Shown: piece after piece, positions 53,620 to 62,250 of the stretch
How positions within the stretch are numbered: the stretch's first letter is position 1
Layout: each line of letters starts with the position of its first letter
Origin: JBKBIP01 sp046297495
Lineage (GTDB): Bacteria > Planctomycetota > Planctomycetia > Gemmatales > Gemmataceae
Reading direction: 5' to 3'
Length of the DNA: 64,000 nt
Assembly: GCA_046297495.1 (NCBI GenBank)
Contig: JBKBIP010000009.1
Coordinates: 1 to 64,000, forward strand
Made by a program: the position numbers and the translations under genes
Notes under the pieces: model-generated
What the model saw: only the letters and a program-made list of their open reading frames with translations
Told to the model about the DNA's origin: nothing
The model's database searches: none

Positions 53620-54937
53620 GTAACGTCTCCTGGCGCACGGTCACGCGTTGCAGGGCGACCGGATCCAACTCCAGTCCCAACCCCGGCCCTGTCAAGGCGC
53701 TGGCCCAGCCGCCGAAGCCGAACGTCAAGTCCTGCCGGCCCAGGGCCTCTCGGACCAGGTGACGATCATACGACCCTTCCACTGCTTGCAGCTCGGCGAC
53801 GCTGGCGGCGAAATGCCGCCCCGCCGCCGACAGAATGGCCGTCTCGCCAACTTGACAACCCAGCTGATAGCGCAAGCCATGCCGCCGGGCCAGTTGGGCC
53901 AAGCGCAACGAGGGAATGAAGCCGCCGCATTTCGACAGTCGCAGGTTGAACCAATCGCAAGCCCTGTTGGCGATGGCTTGCTCGGCATCGCGCGGACTAC
54001 AGAGCGACTCGTCGAGCATGATTGGAATGTCGATTTGGCGGCGAATCTCCGGTAGCATGGCATCCGCGCTGTGCGGCAACGGCTGTTCAATGGCGCTGAT
54101 GGCGAACGGTTCCAACTCGNNNNNNNNNNNNNNNNNNNNNNNNNNNNNNNNNNNNNNNNNNNNNNNNNNNNNNNNNNNNNNNNNNNNNNNNNNNNNNNNN
54201 NNNNNNNNNNNNNNNNNNCGGCAGCGCTGGACCACGTCCTCGGCGGACCAGGCCTCGTTGGCGTCGATGCGCAACGCGACCTGGCGTGGATTCAAGTAGC
54301 GGCGGATCACCCGCAGCCGGGACACGTCATCCAACCCGGCGATGCCCACCTTGACTTTGACATGACGAAAGCGATACCAGCGCAACAACAGGGATTTCAG
54401 GTGCAGCTTGAGCCCTTGGGCCGAGGAGATGGCGCCACTATAGCGCACACGGCTGCGGGGTTGCCACAGGTCGGGGGCCAGCAACCGCGTGACCGAGGAC
54501 AACGATTCCCCAAAGCGCCGGCCCCAGGCGTCCAGCAGAGACAATTCCACGGCACAGCGGGCGGCGTGGGCCATGCAGCCGCGCTCGTCCCCCGCCACCG
54601 GGGCCAGCCGCAGCCGTTCCGCCAGAGCCGTCGCCTGAGCGAAATCGCGGCATGGCTCCAGTTGCCCAGCCCAATCGGTGCGGCACAGCACCTCGAAGGA
54701 ACCCTCGATGGTCTCGCCGGTGACATACTCGCGCGGTACCCCTTCGCCGAAACCTTCCGTGCCATCGTCCAGTACACACCGCACGACGATGTTATCGGTC
54801 GAGGAGCGCGTGTGCGAGGCATGGCGGAACGGCTTGCGCAACGGGATCAAGACGTGAAAAGCGGTCAATTCCACTACCTTCACGCCGTTGGACGCCACGG
54901 TTCCAGGAGTCGCGTTGCCCGGTTGTTCCGACATCAT
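53612..54937 (-). CDS. Enolase-superfamily enzyme (mandelate racemase/muconate lactonizing type; possible dipeptide epimerase), with assembly gap
   Basis: About 440 residues including the gap. The N-terminal capping domain starts 'VKVVELTAFHVLIPLRKPF'. The barrel shows the catalytic lysine motif HVKVKVG, metal ligands in 'RIDANEAW', 'ISAIEQPLP' and 'IMLDESLCS', and the second lysine in NLRLSKCGG. This places it in the MLE/dipeptide-epimerase/o-succinylbenzoate-synthase group; the substrate is not readable. The start at 54937 fits the domain start. The gap (54120-54218) falls between RIDANEAW...QRC and ELEPF. Family spacing suggests only a residue or so is really missing. Overlaps the hydrolase gene. 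Confidence 0.83.
   Translation of the reverse strand: MMSEQPGNATPGTVASNGVKVVELTAFHVLIPLRKPFRHASHTRSSTDNIVVRCVLDDGTEGFGEGVPREYVTGETIEGSFEVLCRTDWAGQLEPCRDFAQATALAERLRLAPVAGDERGCMAHAARCAVELSLLDAWGRRFGESLSSVTRLLAPDLWQPRSRVRYSGAISSAQGLKLHLKSLLLRWYRFRHVKVKVGIAGLDDVSRLRVIRRYLNPRQVALRIDANEAWSAEDVVQRCXXXXXXXXXXXXXXXXXXXXXXXXXXXXXXXXXXELEPFAISAIEQPLPHSADAMLPEIRRQIDIPIMLDESLCSPRDAEQAIANRACDWFNLRLSKCGGFIPSLRLAQLARRHGLRYQLGCQVGETAILSAAGRHFAASVAELQAVEGSYDRHLVREALGRQDLTFGFGGWASALTGPGLGLELDPVALQRVTVRQETLLG
54120..54218. other. Assembly gap (99 N)
   Basis: A run of 99 N inside the enolase-superfamily gene. The flanking protein motifs suggest the real missing length is only a few bases. Confidence 0.95.
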
Positions 54938-54947
54938 CGGTTCTACT

Positions 54948-54993
54948 GATTCACTAGTTCGCGCACGGCAACAAGGCGCTCGCGCCAACGAAC
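54948..54993. repeat. Dispersed palindrome, family A (copy 6)
   Basis: Left arm GATTCACTAGTTCGCGC (54948-54964); right side GCTCGCGCCAACGAAC. TTCGCGCACGG is shared exactly with copy 3 (20527-20577). It is immediately upstream of the enolase-superfamily gene. Confidence 0.6.
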
Positions 54994-55087
54994 CCTTCCA
55001 TGATATTCGCGGCGGGCGAAATTCCCTCAAACGGGAAGGTATTGTGCCGATTTAGGCAAAATAAAACAAGGCCACGGACTACCCCGT

Positions 55088-56506
55088 TCAGCGGCGCGCG
55101 GCTGCCGGGACGGACGATGGGACGGAAGCACCGTGCAAGCTGTCGTAACACATCCACAATCCCAAGCCCGTGATCAACACGGCACTAACGAGGGGGAGAG
55201 CGCGGACCCAACGGGCGTCGGCCCAACGTGTCGAAATCAGCCCCTTGGCATGGACGACGCTGATGCCGATGGCGATCAGCACTCCCGCCAAGCCGGCGCT
55301 AAAGGCCAGCAGCAACGGCAATGCCAGCCACAGCCGTTGCGTCGAGGCGCTTAAACCCAAGATGAAAATGGCATCCCAGCACGGCGCGATGCCGCCGCTG
55401 ATTCCCAGGATCACGAGGTTCCACCAACCGGGACCCTCACCGCGCAGGCGTTGCGGCAGCCATCGCACGGGAAGCCGCACATGCACATGATCCGCTTGAT
55501 GGGCCAGCCGGCGCAGCAGCAACCAGAAGCCCAAACCCGCGACCAGCAAACCGCCGATTAGCGTGAGCGCTTGCTGCCAGTCGGCGGGGTCGCTGTTGGG
55601 AAGAAACAGCAAGAGAACCGCCAACGCAATCACCGCGCCAGTGTGTGTTATTGTTGTCACCAAACCGAGAAACAGGGCATGCCAGATGGTGCCGCGCTCG
55701 CCGACGAGATATGCCGCCACCAACGTCTTGCCATGCCCCGGCGTCAGGGCATGGGCGCCGCCGAGAAACGCCGCCAGCACCAACAACACGCCCCAGCCGC
55801 GCGGTGAATCGAGCAACGCCGCCAGGCTCCAAGCGGCGGCGGGAGTGGCGGCAGGCGCTGCCGATTCTTGAGGCGGCGACATCGTGATGGCAGGAGTCCC
55901 CGCTGCGTGAGGAACGCGAAAGGTGGCGGATGCTTCGCGCAACCGCTTGTTGTCACCGGGCTGCCAATCCAAGGGGGCCTTGGCTTGCAAGGCGGCGTCG
56001 GGTTCGCTACATGTCTCGATCGCTAGCCGGGGGTCCACGCGCAACGAGAGCCGGATGCGGCCATCCTCGTAGGCGTAATTCGCTTCTCGAAACGTGAATG
56101 CGTGCTGGTCGCGCTCGGCCGGTTTCCAGTCCGCCGCGAAAGTGAAATAACAGTGCAACGAATCCGGCTTCTCATATTTCTGCCCCACGCAGCGGAAGGA
56201 CAATGGCTGGCCATCCAGCTCGGCCAATAGATTCCCCGCGATCAGGGGAGCATATTCCCGTAGAAACGCCTGGTAAAAATCCGTTTCGCCGTGCAGTTCC
56301 CGCACGTTCGCCACTGCCGGCACCGCGACGAACACCACCGTCCACGGATCGATTTCCAATTCATATTCGACGATGACCTGGTCCGGCGTCAACTGCACGA
56401 CGATGACGCGGTCGTAAGTCCGCCGCGGCACCGGATGAGCCTGCGCCCACGGCGCGGCCAGTGGCAGGAACCATACACAGACAATAAATAAGCATCGAAT
56501 AAGCAT
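55088..56506 (-). CDS. Nickel/cobalt-type transporter (RcnA/NicO-like) with N-terminal exported domain
   Basis: A 472-aa inner-membrane protein. Signal peptide (about 1-23), an exported beta-rich domain (about 24-205, 'HPVPRRTYDRVIVVQLTPDQVIVEYELEIDP'), then about six to seven membrane helices from residue 235. The NicO-family motif HALTPGHGKT occurs at the first helix; 'TTITHTGAVIALAVLL' and 'GISGGIAPCWDAI' follow. The long extracytoplasmic N-domain is unusual next to short RcnA-type exporters and common in the 'HupE/UreJ-like' planctomycete version. The metal cannot be read from sequence. Upstream gene DUF1015 is divergent. Confidence 0.8.
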   Translation of the reverse strand: MLIRCLFIVCVWFLPLAAPWAQAHPVPRRTYDRVIVVQLTPDQVIVEYELEIDPWTVVFVAVPAVANVRELHGETDFYQAFLREYAPLIAGNLLAELDGQPLSFRCVGQKYEKPDSLHCYFTFAADWKPAERDQHAFTFREANYAYEDGRIRLSLRVDPRLAIETCSEPDAALQAKAPLDWQPGDNKRLREASATFRVPHAAGTPAITMSPPQESAAPAATPAAAWSLAALLDSPRGWGVLLVLAAFLGGAHALTPGHGKTLVAAYLVGERGTIWHALFLGLVTTITHTGAVIALAVLLLFLPNSDPADWQQALTLIGGLLVAGLGFWLLLRRLAHQADHVHVRLPVRWLPQRLRGEGPGWWNLVILGISGGIAPCWDAIFILGLSASTQRLWLALPLLLAFSAGLAGVLIAIGISVVHAKGLISTRWADARWVRALPLVSAVLITGLGLWMCYDSLHGASVPSSVPAAARR

Positions 56507-56715
56507 GAGCTTGGCAGGGATAGAATCCTGGTTTGGATAATAAGGATATTTTACCGGGATAATCCCTGGTGAATAGCTGGTCTAGCAAAAACCGCCAGCT
56601 GGGGATAAGCTGATTGAGCAGTGGGCCTCGGTGTGGTCGGGAACCTCACAGCTTTCGCTCTCCCGCCTGGTCGGATCACGATGGCGATCCATTGATTCAG
56701 GAAAGAACCTAGCGC

Positions 56716-58026
56716 ATGGCGGACATTCAAGCATTTCGCGGTTATCGGTATGACTTGGGCCGAGTGGGAGCGTTGAGCGACGTGGTAGCGCCTCCCTACG
56801 ATGTCATCGACGCGGCCCAGCAGCAAGCTCTCTACGATAAGAGTCCCTACAATGTCATTCGCCTGGAGCTGAACCGAGAAGAGCCAGGAGACGACGAGAC
56901 GCACAATCGTTACACACGGGCCGCCGCTTTCTTGCGCGACTGGCAGCGCGACGATGTGCTGGTGCAAGATTCCGCGCGCTCGCTGTACGTTTGTCATCAG
57001 GAATTCGAGGTCGAAGGCCAGCGCTTCCTCCGGCGCGGCTTCCTGGCCCGTGTGCGCTTGGAGCCGTTCGGTTCCGGGAAGATTTACGCCCACGAGGAAA
57101 CCATGTCCGGTCCCAAGGCCGACCGCCTGAATTTGATGCGGGCCACGGCCATGAACATCAGCCCCATCTTTGGGCTGTTTCCCGACGAAAGCGGGGAGAC
57201 GCAACAGCAGCTCGACGCCGCCGTGGGGCGGGCCTTGCCATTGGAGGCAACCGATCATCTAGGAGTCGTCAGCCGGTTATGGTCCGTCACGGATCAGCAT
57301 GTGGTCAGCGCGGTGACGGGGATGCTGGGACCGAAGCCGGTGTTCATCGCCGACGGCCACCACCGCTATGAGACGGCGGTGCGTTACCTGGAGGAACAAA
57401 CCGCGGCCGGCCTGGTCCGCGACGCCGACGCACCGGCGAATTTCGTCTTGATGATGCTGGTCAGCATGCACGATGCCGGCTTGGTCATTCTCCCCACGCA
57501 CCGGCTGGTCACGGGGTTGCCCCCTATTCCAGCGGAGCGGCTGCGTTCCCTGTTGGGCGAGGCGTTTCAACTGGAAACCATCGGCACAGGAAACCAGGCG
57601 GCGCGCGAGGCGTGGGAGCTGATCACGGCGGACGGCGGCCAAAACCTACTTGGCTTCGGCACCGTGGCCGATAACACCTGGCATATCGCCCGCTTTCAAG
57701 CGCCGCGGCGGATGGATGAATTAGCCGCCGATCACAGCCCCGCCTGGCGCGGCTTGGCCGTCAGCATCCTGCACCGGTTGGTACTCGACCAGTTTCTCCG
57801 GCGCGACACGGGCGCGACTCCCACTTGTCGCTACGTTCACCTGCTGCGTGAAGTGACCGACGCCGTCGCCGCCCAGCAATGCCAACTCGCCGTCCTGGTT
57901 CCCCCCGCGACGATGCAACACGTCGCCGACATCGCCGGCAACCTGGAAAAGATGCCCCCCAAATCGACGTATTTCTATCCCAAGCTGCTCAGCGGCTTGG
58001 TGCTCCATTCGTTGAAAAGTCATTGA
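56716..58026 (+). CDS. DUF1015 family protein
   Basis: A 436-aa protein with the family hallmarks 'VVAPPYDVID' near residue 25, 'NVIRLELNRE', 'GFLARVRLEPFGSGKIYAHE' and 'FIADGHHRYETA' (about residue 215). The family is widespread, of unknown biochemical role, and is sometimes linked to serine/phosphoserine metabolism genes; none are adjacent here. AGGAAAG lies 12 bases before the ATG. A nested palindrome (58041-58131) follows the stop. Confidence 0.88.
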   Translation: MADIQAFRGYRYDLGRVGALSDVVAPPYDVIDAAQQQALYDKSPYNVIRLELNREEPGDDETHNRYTRAAAFLRDWQRDDVLVQDSARSLYVCHQEFEVEGQRFLRRGFLARVRLEPFGSGKIYAHEETMSGPKADRLNLMRATAMNISPIFGLFPDESGETQQQLDAAVGRALPLEATDHLGVVSRLWSVTDQHVVSAVTGMLGPKPVFIADGHHRYETAVRYLEEQTAAGLVRDADAPANFVLMMLVSMHDAGLVILPTHRLVTGLPPIPAERLRSLLGEAFQLETIGTGNQAAREAWELITADGGQNLLGFGTVADNTWHIARFQAPRRMDELAADHSPAWRGLAVSILHRLVLDQFLRRDTGATPTCRYVHLLREVTDAVAAQQCQLAVLVPPATMQHVADIAGNLEKMPPKSTYFYPKLLSGLVLHSLKSH

Positions 58027-58040
58027 TGTGATATTAGAGC

Positions 58041-58131
58041 GGATGGCCTACGCTATGCGCGGGAGAGCCGACTTCTCGATACGCTGAAAAGGTACCGAGA
58101 ATCTGGCTATTCCGAATGCCGTAGGCCATCC
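58041..58131. repeat. Nested palindrome downstream of DUF1015
   Basis: Outer arms GGATGGCCTACG (58041-58052) / CGTAGGCCATCC (58120-58131) are perfect. Inside them, AGCCGACTTCTCGATAC (58066-58082) pairs imperfectly with GTACCGAGAATCTGGCT (58092-58108). The whole could fold as one long hairpin with an internal loop; terminator or small mobile-element remnant. Confidence 0.7.
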
Positions 58132-58309
58132 GTGTGCCAATCGATTTAGCAGACATTAAAGTGGATATTGGTACGCATTTTGCAATAATGAAACCTTATC
58201 AAGGGAAGATTAACACATCCGTCCCATCTTCCTTAGATATGAATCCGGCCAGGAAGTTTCTCATGAATCCCATGTCTGGATGAGTCATGCATTCGAAGGT
58301 AACACCGAT

Positions 58310-61300
58310 ATGACCCCCCAAACTCCCCTCCAAATTCTTCTAGTAGAAGATAACTCTTCGGATGCTTTGCTGGCACGTATGGCCTTGACGGCGGGCGGGC
58401 AGTTTGACGTTACTCATGTGGAATGCTTGGCGGATGCGCTGCGCCATCTCACGGCGAGCCAGGCTATCGATGCAGTGCTTCTCGATCTCGACCTGCCGGA
58501 CAGCCGTGGCTTGGAGTCGTTCACGCGGCTGCACCGGCAGTTTCCGCGCCTGCCGGTCGTGGTGCTGACGGGTAACGATGGTGACGAAATCGGACTGGCG
58601 GCCGTGCAAGCGGGCGCCCAAGATTTTCTGGTCAAGGAGCAGTTTGAGTGGCGGGAACTCCAGCGCGCGCTTCGTCATGCCGTCGAGCGGCAACAGTTAG
58701 TGTTCAATCTCAATGAACGGGTCAAAGAACTCCAAGGCTTGCACGACGCGACCGTCCTTCTCCGCGATGAGAAACTGTTGATACCAGAATTGCTAAGGAA
58801 ATTCGTCGCCATTCTACCATCCACCATGCAGTTTTCCGAGATTGCGGCCGCGTGCGCGAGCTTTGGCGATGTGCGGCAGACGACATCGAACTATCAAGAC
58901 ACCCCTTGGAGATTGGAAGCGCGCTTTACGACAACGTATGGCACGTCAGGCTCAGTGTGCATCGTCTATCTTGAAGAAAAGCCGGCAGTGGCGGCGGATG
59001 GCCCGTTCTTGGCGGAGGAATGGAACCTGATCCATTCACTAGCCGAAATGCTGCGATCCTACATGGAACGCCGTCACGCCTTGGAACAACTGCGCCAAGG
59101 AGAGGAAAAATTCCGTCTCTTGTTCGACCTGAACCCGCATCCCATGTGGGTGTTTGATCTGGATACGCTGGAATTCCTCGCGGTCAACCACAAGGCAGTC
59201 GAACACTATGGCTATTCCCGCGATGAGTTTCTGTCGATGACCATTCTGAACATTCGCCCAGAGGAAGATGTGCCCCGATTACGCGATTATGTGGCCAAAT
59301 TACAATCTGATTTCACCTACGACGGAATTTGGCGGCACCGGTTGAAGGATGGTCGGATCATTGGGGTGGAGATTTCCTCGCAAAGCATGACATGGGAAAA
59401 ACATCGCGCGCGTCTCGTGTTAGCCGTGGATGTCTCCAAACGCTTGGAAGCGGAAGAGGCGTTGAAAAATACCAATGAGCAGCTGGCGCAAAGTCAAGCG
59501 CTGATGCGCGTGGCGTCTCGCGTCACCAAGTTGGGAGGCTGGAGTGTCAGCGTTCCCGATTTCCAAATCACCTGGACCGACGAGATGCGGGCCATCCACG
59601 AAGTCGAACCGGATTACACGCCCCATCTAGACGATGTCACCATATTTTACTTGCCGGAGTATCACGAATCCATTCAGGCGGCCTTTCTGAGATGCGCGCG
59701 GGAGGGGGTTCCCTTCGATGGAGAATACCAGCTACTCACGGCCCGGCATCGCCCTATCTGGGTCCGGGTCGTTGGTGAGGCAGTGCGCGATGTAACCGGA
59801 ACAATTCGCTGGGTCCAGGGGGCCTTGCAAGACATCACCGATCAAAAGCAGGCCGAGGAGCGGGAGTGGAAACTGGCTAATCGGCTCGCGGAAACCTTGG
59901 AAAACATCAGTGACGGTTTCATCACCTTGGACCGGGAATGGCGTTTCACGTTCCTTAATCGTCAAGCGGAGAAGCTGCTGCTGCGTGCGCGGGAGGGGTT
60001 GCTCGGCAAAAACTTGTGGGTGGAGTTCGCGGATGCCCTCGGAACGATGTTCGAGCATGAGTACCGTCGGGCAATGGACGACCAGGAGACGGTCGAATTC
60101 GAGGAGTATTACCCGCTGCTGGACGCCTGGTTTGGCATCCGCGCCTATCCCACGCCAGAGGGATTGGCGCTCTATTTCCGCGATGTCACGGACATGCGCC
60201 AGGTCCAAGACGCCTTGCGCGCGAGTGAAGCGCGGTTCCGCGAGATGGCCGAGAACATCGAAGAGGTCTTCTACAATTACGATCCCGTAGCCGACAAAAT
60301 GCTCTATATCAGCCCTTCTTATGATGCCGTGTGGGGCCAGTCCCGCGAGATTCTATACGCGAAGGCAGCCATGTATCTGGAAGCCATTCATCCCGCCGAC
60401 CGTCCCATCGCGGCAGCCGCTCATCAACGGCAATGCGCCGGCGTGGCCACCGATGTCGAATATCGGATCCGGCGCCCGGATGGCACGATTTGTTGGCTTC
60501 GGGACCGATCCTATCCGGTCCGCGACGCCCAAGGGACAGTGATTCGGGTTGTCGGCGTGGCCCGCGACATCACCGCAAGCCGCCAAGCCGAGGAATCGTT
60601 ACGTTTCAGCGAGGAACGCTTTCGACTATTTGCCCAGGCCACCAGCGATGCCATCTGGGACTGGGATCTGAGCAAGGATACAGCTTGGTGGAGCGAAGGA
60701 TTCACGACCTTGTTCGGTCACCGCATGGAAGACATGGTTCCCCCTTTGAAAAAGTGGCTGGACCTCATCCACCCCGAGGACCGATCAATCGTCAGCGACA
60801 GCATCCATCACGCCATCGACTCAGGGCAAACTACTTGGTCGCAAGAATACCGCTTTCTGTGCAAGAACGGCAAATACGCTTACGTGCTCGATCGCGGCCA
60901 CATCATCCGCGACGAATCTGGCCAGGCCGTGCGCATGATTGGTGGCATGACGGACTTGACGGAAAAGAAGAACCTGGAAACCCAGCTATTCCAGAGCCAG
61001 AAGATGGAAGCGATTGGCCAGCTGGCGGGAGGCGTGGCCCATGATTTCAACAACCTGCTGACCATCATCAATGGTTACTGTGAAATTTTGTTGACGCTGA
61101 CCCCCGCGACGGACAACAAGCGCTCCATGTTGGCCGAGATCAGCGCCGCAGGGGATCGCGCCGCCAATCTGACCCGCCAACTGTTGGCCTTTAGCCGCAA
61201 ACAAATGCTGGCGCCGCGGATTCTCGACCTCAATGCCATCGTGGCCAACATTGAGAAGATGTTGAAACGCTTGATCGGCGAAGACATTCACATGACCACG

Positions 61301-62119
61301 GTACTCCGGCCTAACTTGGCTCGGATCAAGGTCGATCCTGGCCAATTGGAGCAGGTGATCGTCAATTTGGTGGTCAATGCCCGCGATGCCATGCCGCAAG
61401 GGGGGCAACTAACCATCGAATCGGCCAACGTCGTGCTCGGCCCGGAAGACGTTTTGAATAAGTTGGATGTCCAGCCGGGAACCTACGTCGCGCTGATAGT
61501 ATCGGACACGGGTTGCGGCATGACGCCGGATGTCCAAGCCCATATTTTCGAGCCGTTCTTCACGACTAAGGAGGCTGGCAAGGGAACTGGCTTGGGCTTG
61601 GCGACGGTTTTTGGCATCGTCAAACAAAGTGAGGGATACATCGACGTGTACAGCGAAGTTGGCATGGGCACGCGCTTCAAGGTTCTCTTCCCCGCTGTGG
61701 TGGACGAGGCACAACCTGCGTTCCAACAAGCCCCACCAGTGGAAAAGGGGAGTGAAACCATTCTTCTCGTGGAAGATGAGGCCGGGGTTCGTGATATGGC
61801 CCGGATGGCGCTGGAAACGCAGGGATACCGGGTACTGGACGCCGCGACTGGCCAGGAAGCAATCCAGATTTTTCAGACGCATTCGGGCGAAATTGATTTG
61901 GTCATCACCGACGTGGTTATGCCGGCAATGAGTGGTCGGGAAATGATCGAGCAGATGCGGCGTCAGTATCCGTCGCTCAAAGTGCTATACATGAGCGGCT
62001 ACGCCGACGACGCCGTGGTGCGTCATGGCGTGATCGAGGCGACCGACGCTTTTCTGCAAAAACCCTTTTCGGTCCTGAACCTGACCAGAAAGATTCGGGA
62101 AATGTTGGACGATTCATAA
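58310..62119 (+). CDS. Hybrid sensor histidine kinase: REC, multiple PAS, HisKA-HATPase, REC
   Basis: A 1269-aa soluble signalling kinase. N-terminal receiver (about 7-125, 'ILLVEDNSSDALLARMAL', Asp in 'VLLDLDLPDS'), a GAF-like region (about 130-265), five PAS-type segments (starting near 'LFDLNPHPMWVFDL', 'VTKLGGWSVSVPDF', 'LENISDGFITLDREW', 'MAENIEEVFYNYDP' and 'FAQATSDAIWDWDL'), then HisKA with His in GGVAHDFNNLL (about 908), HATPase (NLVVNARDAM, DTGCGM near 1065, GKGTGLGLATV), and a C-terminal receiver (about 1145-1265, Asp in 'LVITDVVMP'). No membrane helix. The start at 58310 has AAGGT upstream. An orphan kinase; phosphorelay partners are not local. Confidence 0.92.
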   Translation: MTPQTPLQILLVEDNSSDALLARMALTAGGQFDVTHVECLADALRHLTASQAIDAVLLDLDLPDSRGLESFTRLHRQFPRLPVVVLTGNDGDEIGLAAVQAGAQDFLVKEQFEWRELQRALRHAVERQQLVFNLNERVKELQGLHDATVLLRDEKLLIPELLRKFVAILPSTMQFSEIAAACASFGDVRQTTSNYQDTPWRLEARFTTTYGTSGSVCIVYLEEKPAVAADGPFLAEEWNLIHSLAEMLRSYMERRHALEQLRQGEEKFRLLFDLNPHPMWVFDLDTLEFLAVNHKAVEHYGYSRDEFLSMTILNIRPEEDVPRLRDYVAKLQSDFTYDGIWRHRLKDGRIIGVEISSQSMTWEKHRARLVLAVDVSKRLEAEEALKNTNEQLAQSQALMRVASRVTKLGGWSVSVPDFQITWTDEMRAIHEVEPDYTPHLDDVTIFYLPEYHESIQAAFLRCAREGVPFDGEYQLLTARHRPIWVRVVGEAVRDVTGTIRWVQGALQDITDQKQAEEREWKLANRLAETLENISDGFITLDREWRFTFLNRQAEKLLLRAREGLLGKNLWVEFADALGTMFEHEYRRAMDDQETVEFEEYYPLLDAWFGIRAYPTPEGLALYFRDVTDMRQVQDALRASEARFREMAENIEEVFYNYDPVADKMLYISPSYDAVWGQSREILYAKAAMYLEAIHPADRPIAAAAHQRQCAGVATDVEYRIRRPDGTICWLRDRSYPVRDAQGTVIRVVGVARDITASRQAEESLRFSEERFRLFAQATSDAIWDWDLSKDTAWWSEGFTTLFGHRMEDMVPPLKKWLDLIHPEDRSIVSDSIHHAIDSGQTTWSQEYRFLCKNGKYAYVLDRGHIIRDESGQAVRMIGGMTDLTEKKNLETQLFQSQKMEAIGQLAGGVAHDFNNLLTIINGYCEILLTLTPATDNKRSMLAEISAAGDRAANLTRQLLAFSRKQMLAPRILDLNAIVANIEKMLKRLIGEDIHMTTVLRPNLARIKVDPGQLEQVIVNLVVNARDAMPQGGQLTIESANVVLGPEDVLNKLDVQPGTYVALIVSDTGCGMTPDVQAHIFEPFFTTKEAGKGTGLGLATVFGIVKQSEGYIDVYSEVGMGTRFKVLFPAVVDEAQPAFQQAPPVEKGSETILLVEDEAGVRDMARMALETQGYRVLDAATGQEAIQIFQTHSGEIDLVITDVVMPAMSGREMIEQMRRQYPSLKVLYMSGYADDAVVRHGVIEATDAFLQKPFSVLNLTRKIREMLDDS

Positions 62120-62138
62120 CCGTGAGACGGCTATGATG

Positions 62139-62189
62139 GGCCGGATTTGCCATCCGGCGCGGAAAAAAGGGCGGATTGGAAATCCGGCC
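62139..62189. terminator. Bidirectional hairpin between convergent genes
   Basis: GGCCGGATTTGCCATCC (62139-62155) and GGATTGGAAATCCGGCC (62173-62189) pair at 15 of 17 positions, with an A-rich loop. It lies 20 bases after the hybrid kinase and upstream of the minus-strand stop. Confidence 0.7.
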
Positions 62190-62250
62190 TACATGAGGAT
62201 CATCCGGGCCGGCGTCATCATGATTCTTCGGTGCGCCAACAGCCACGGTT

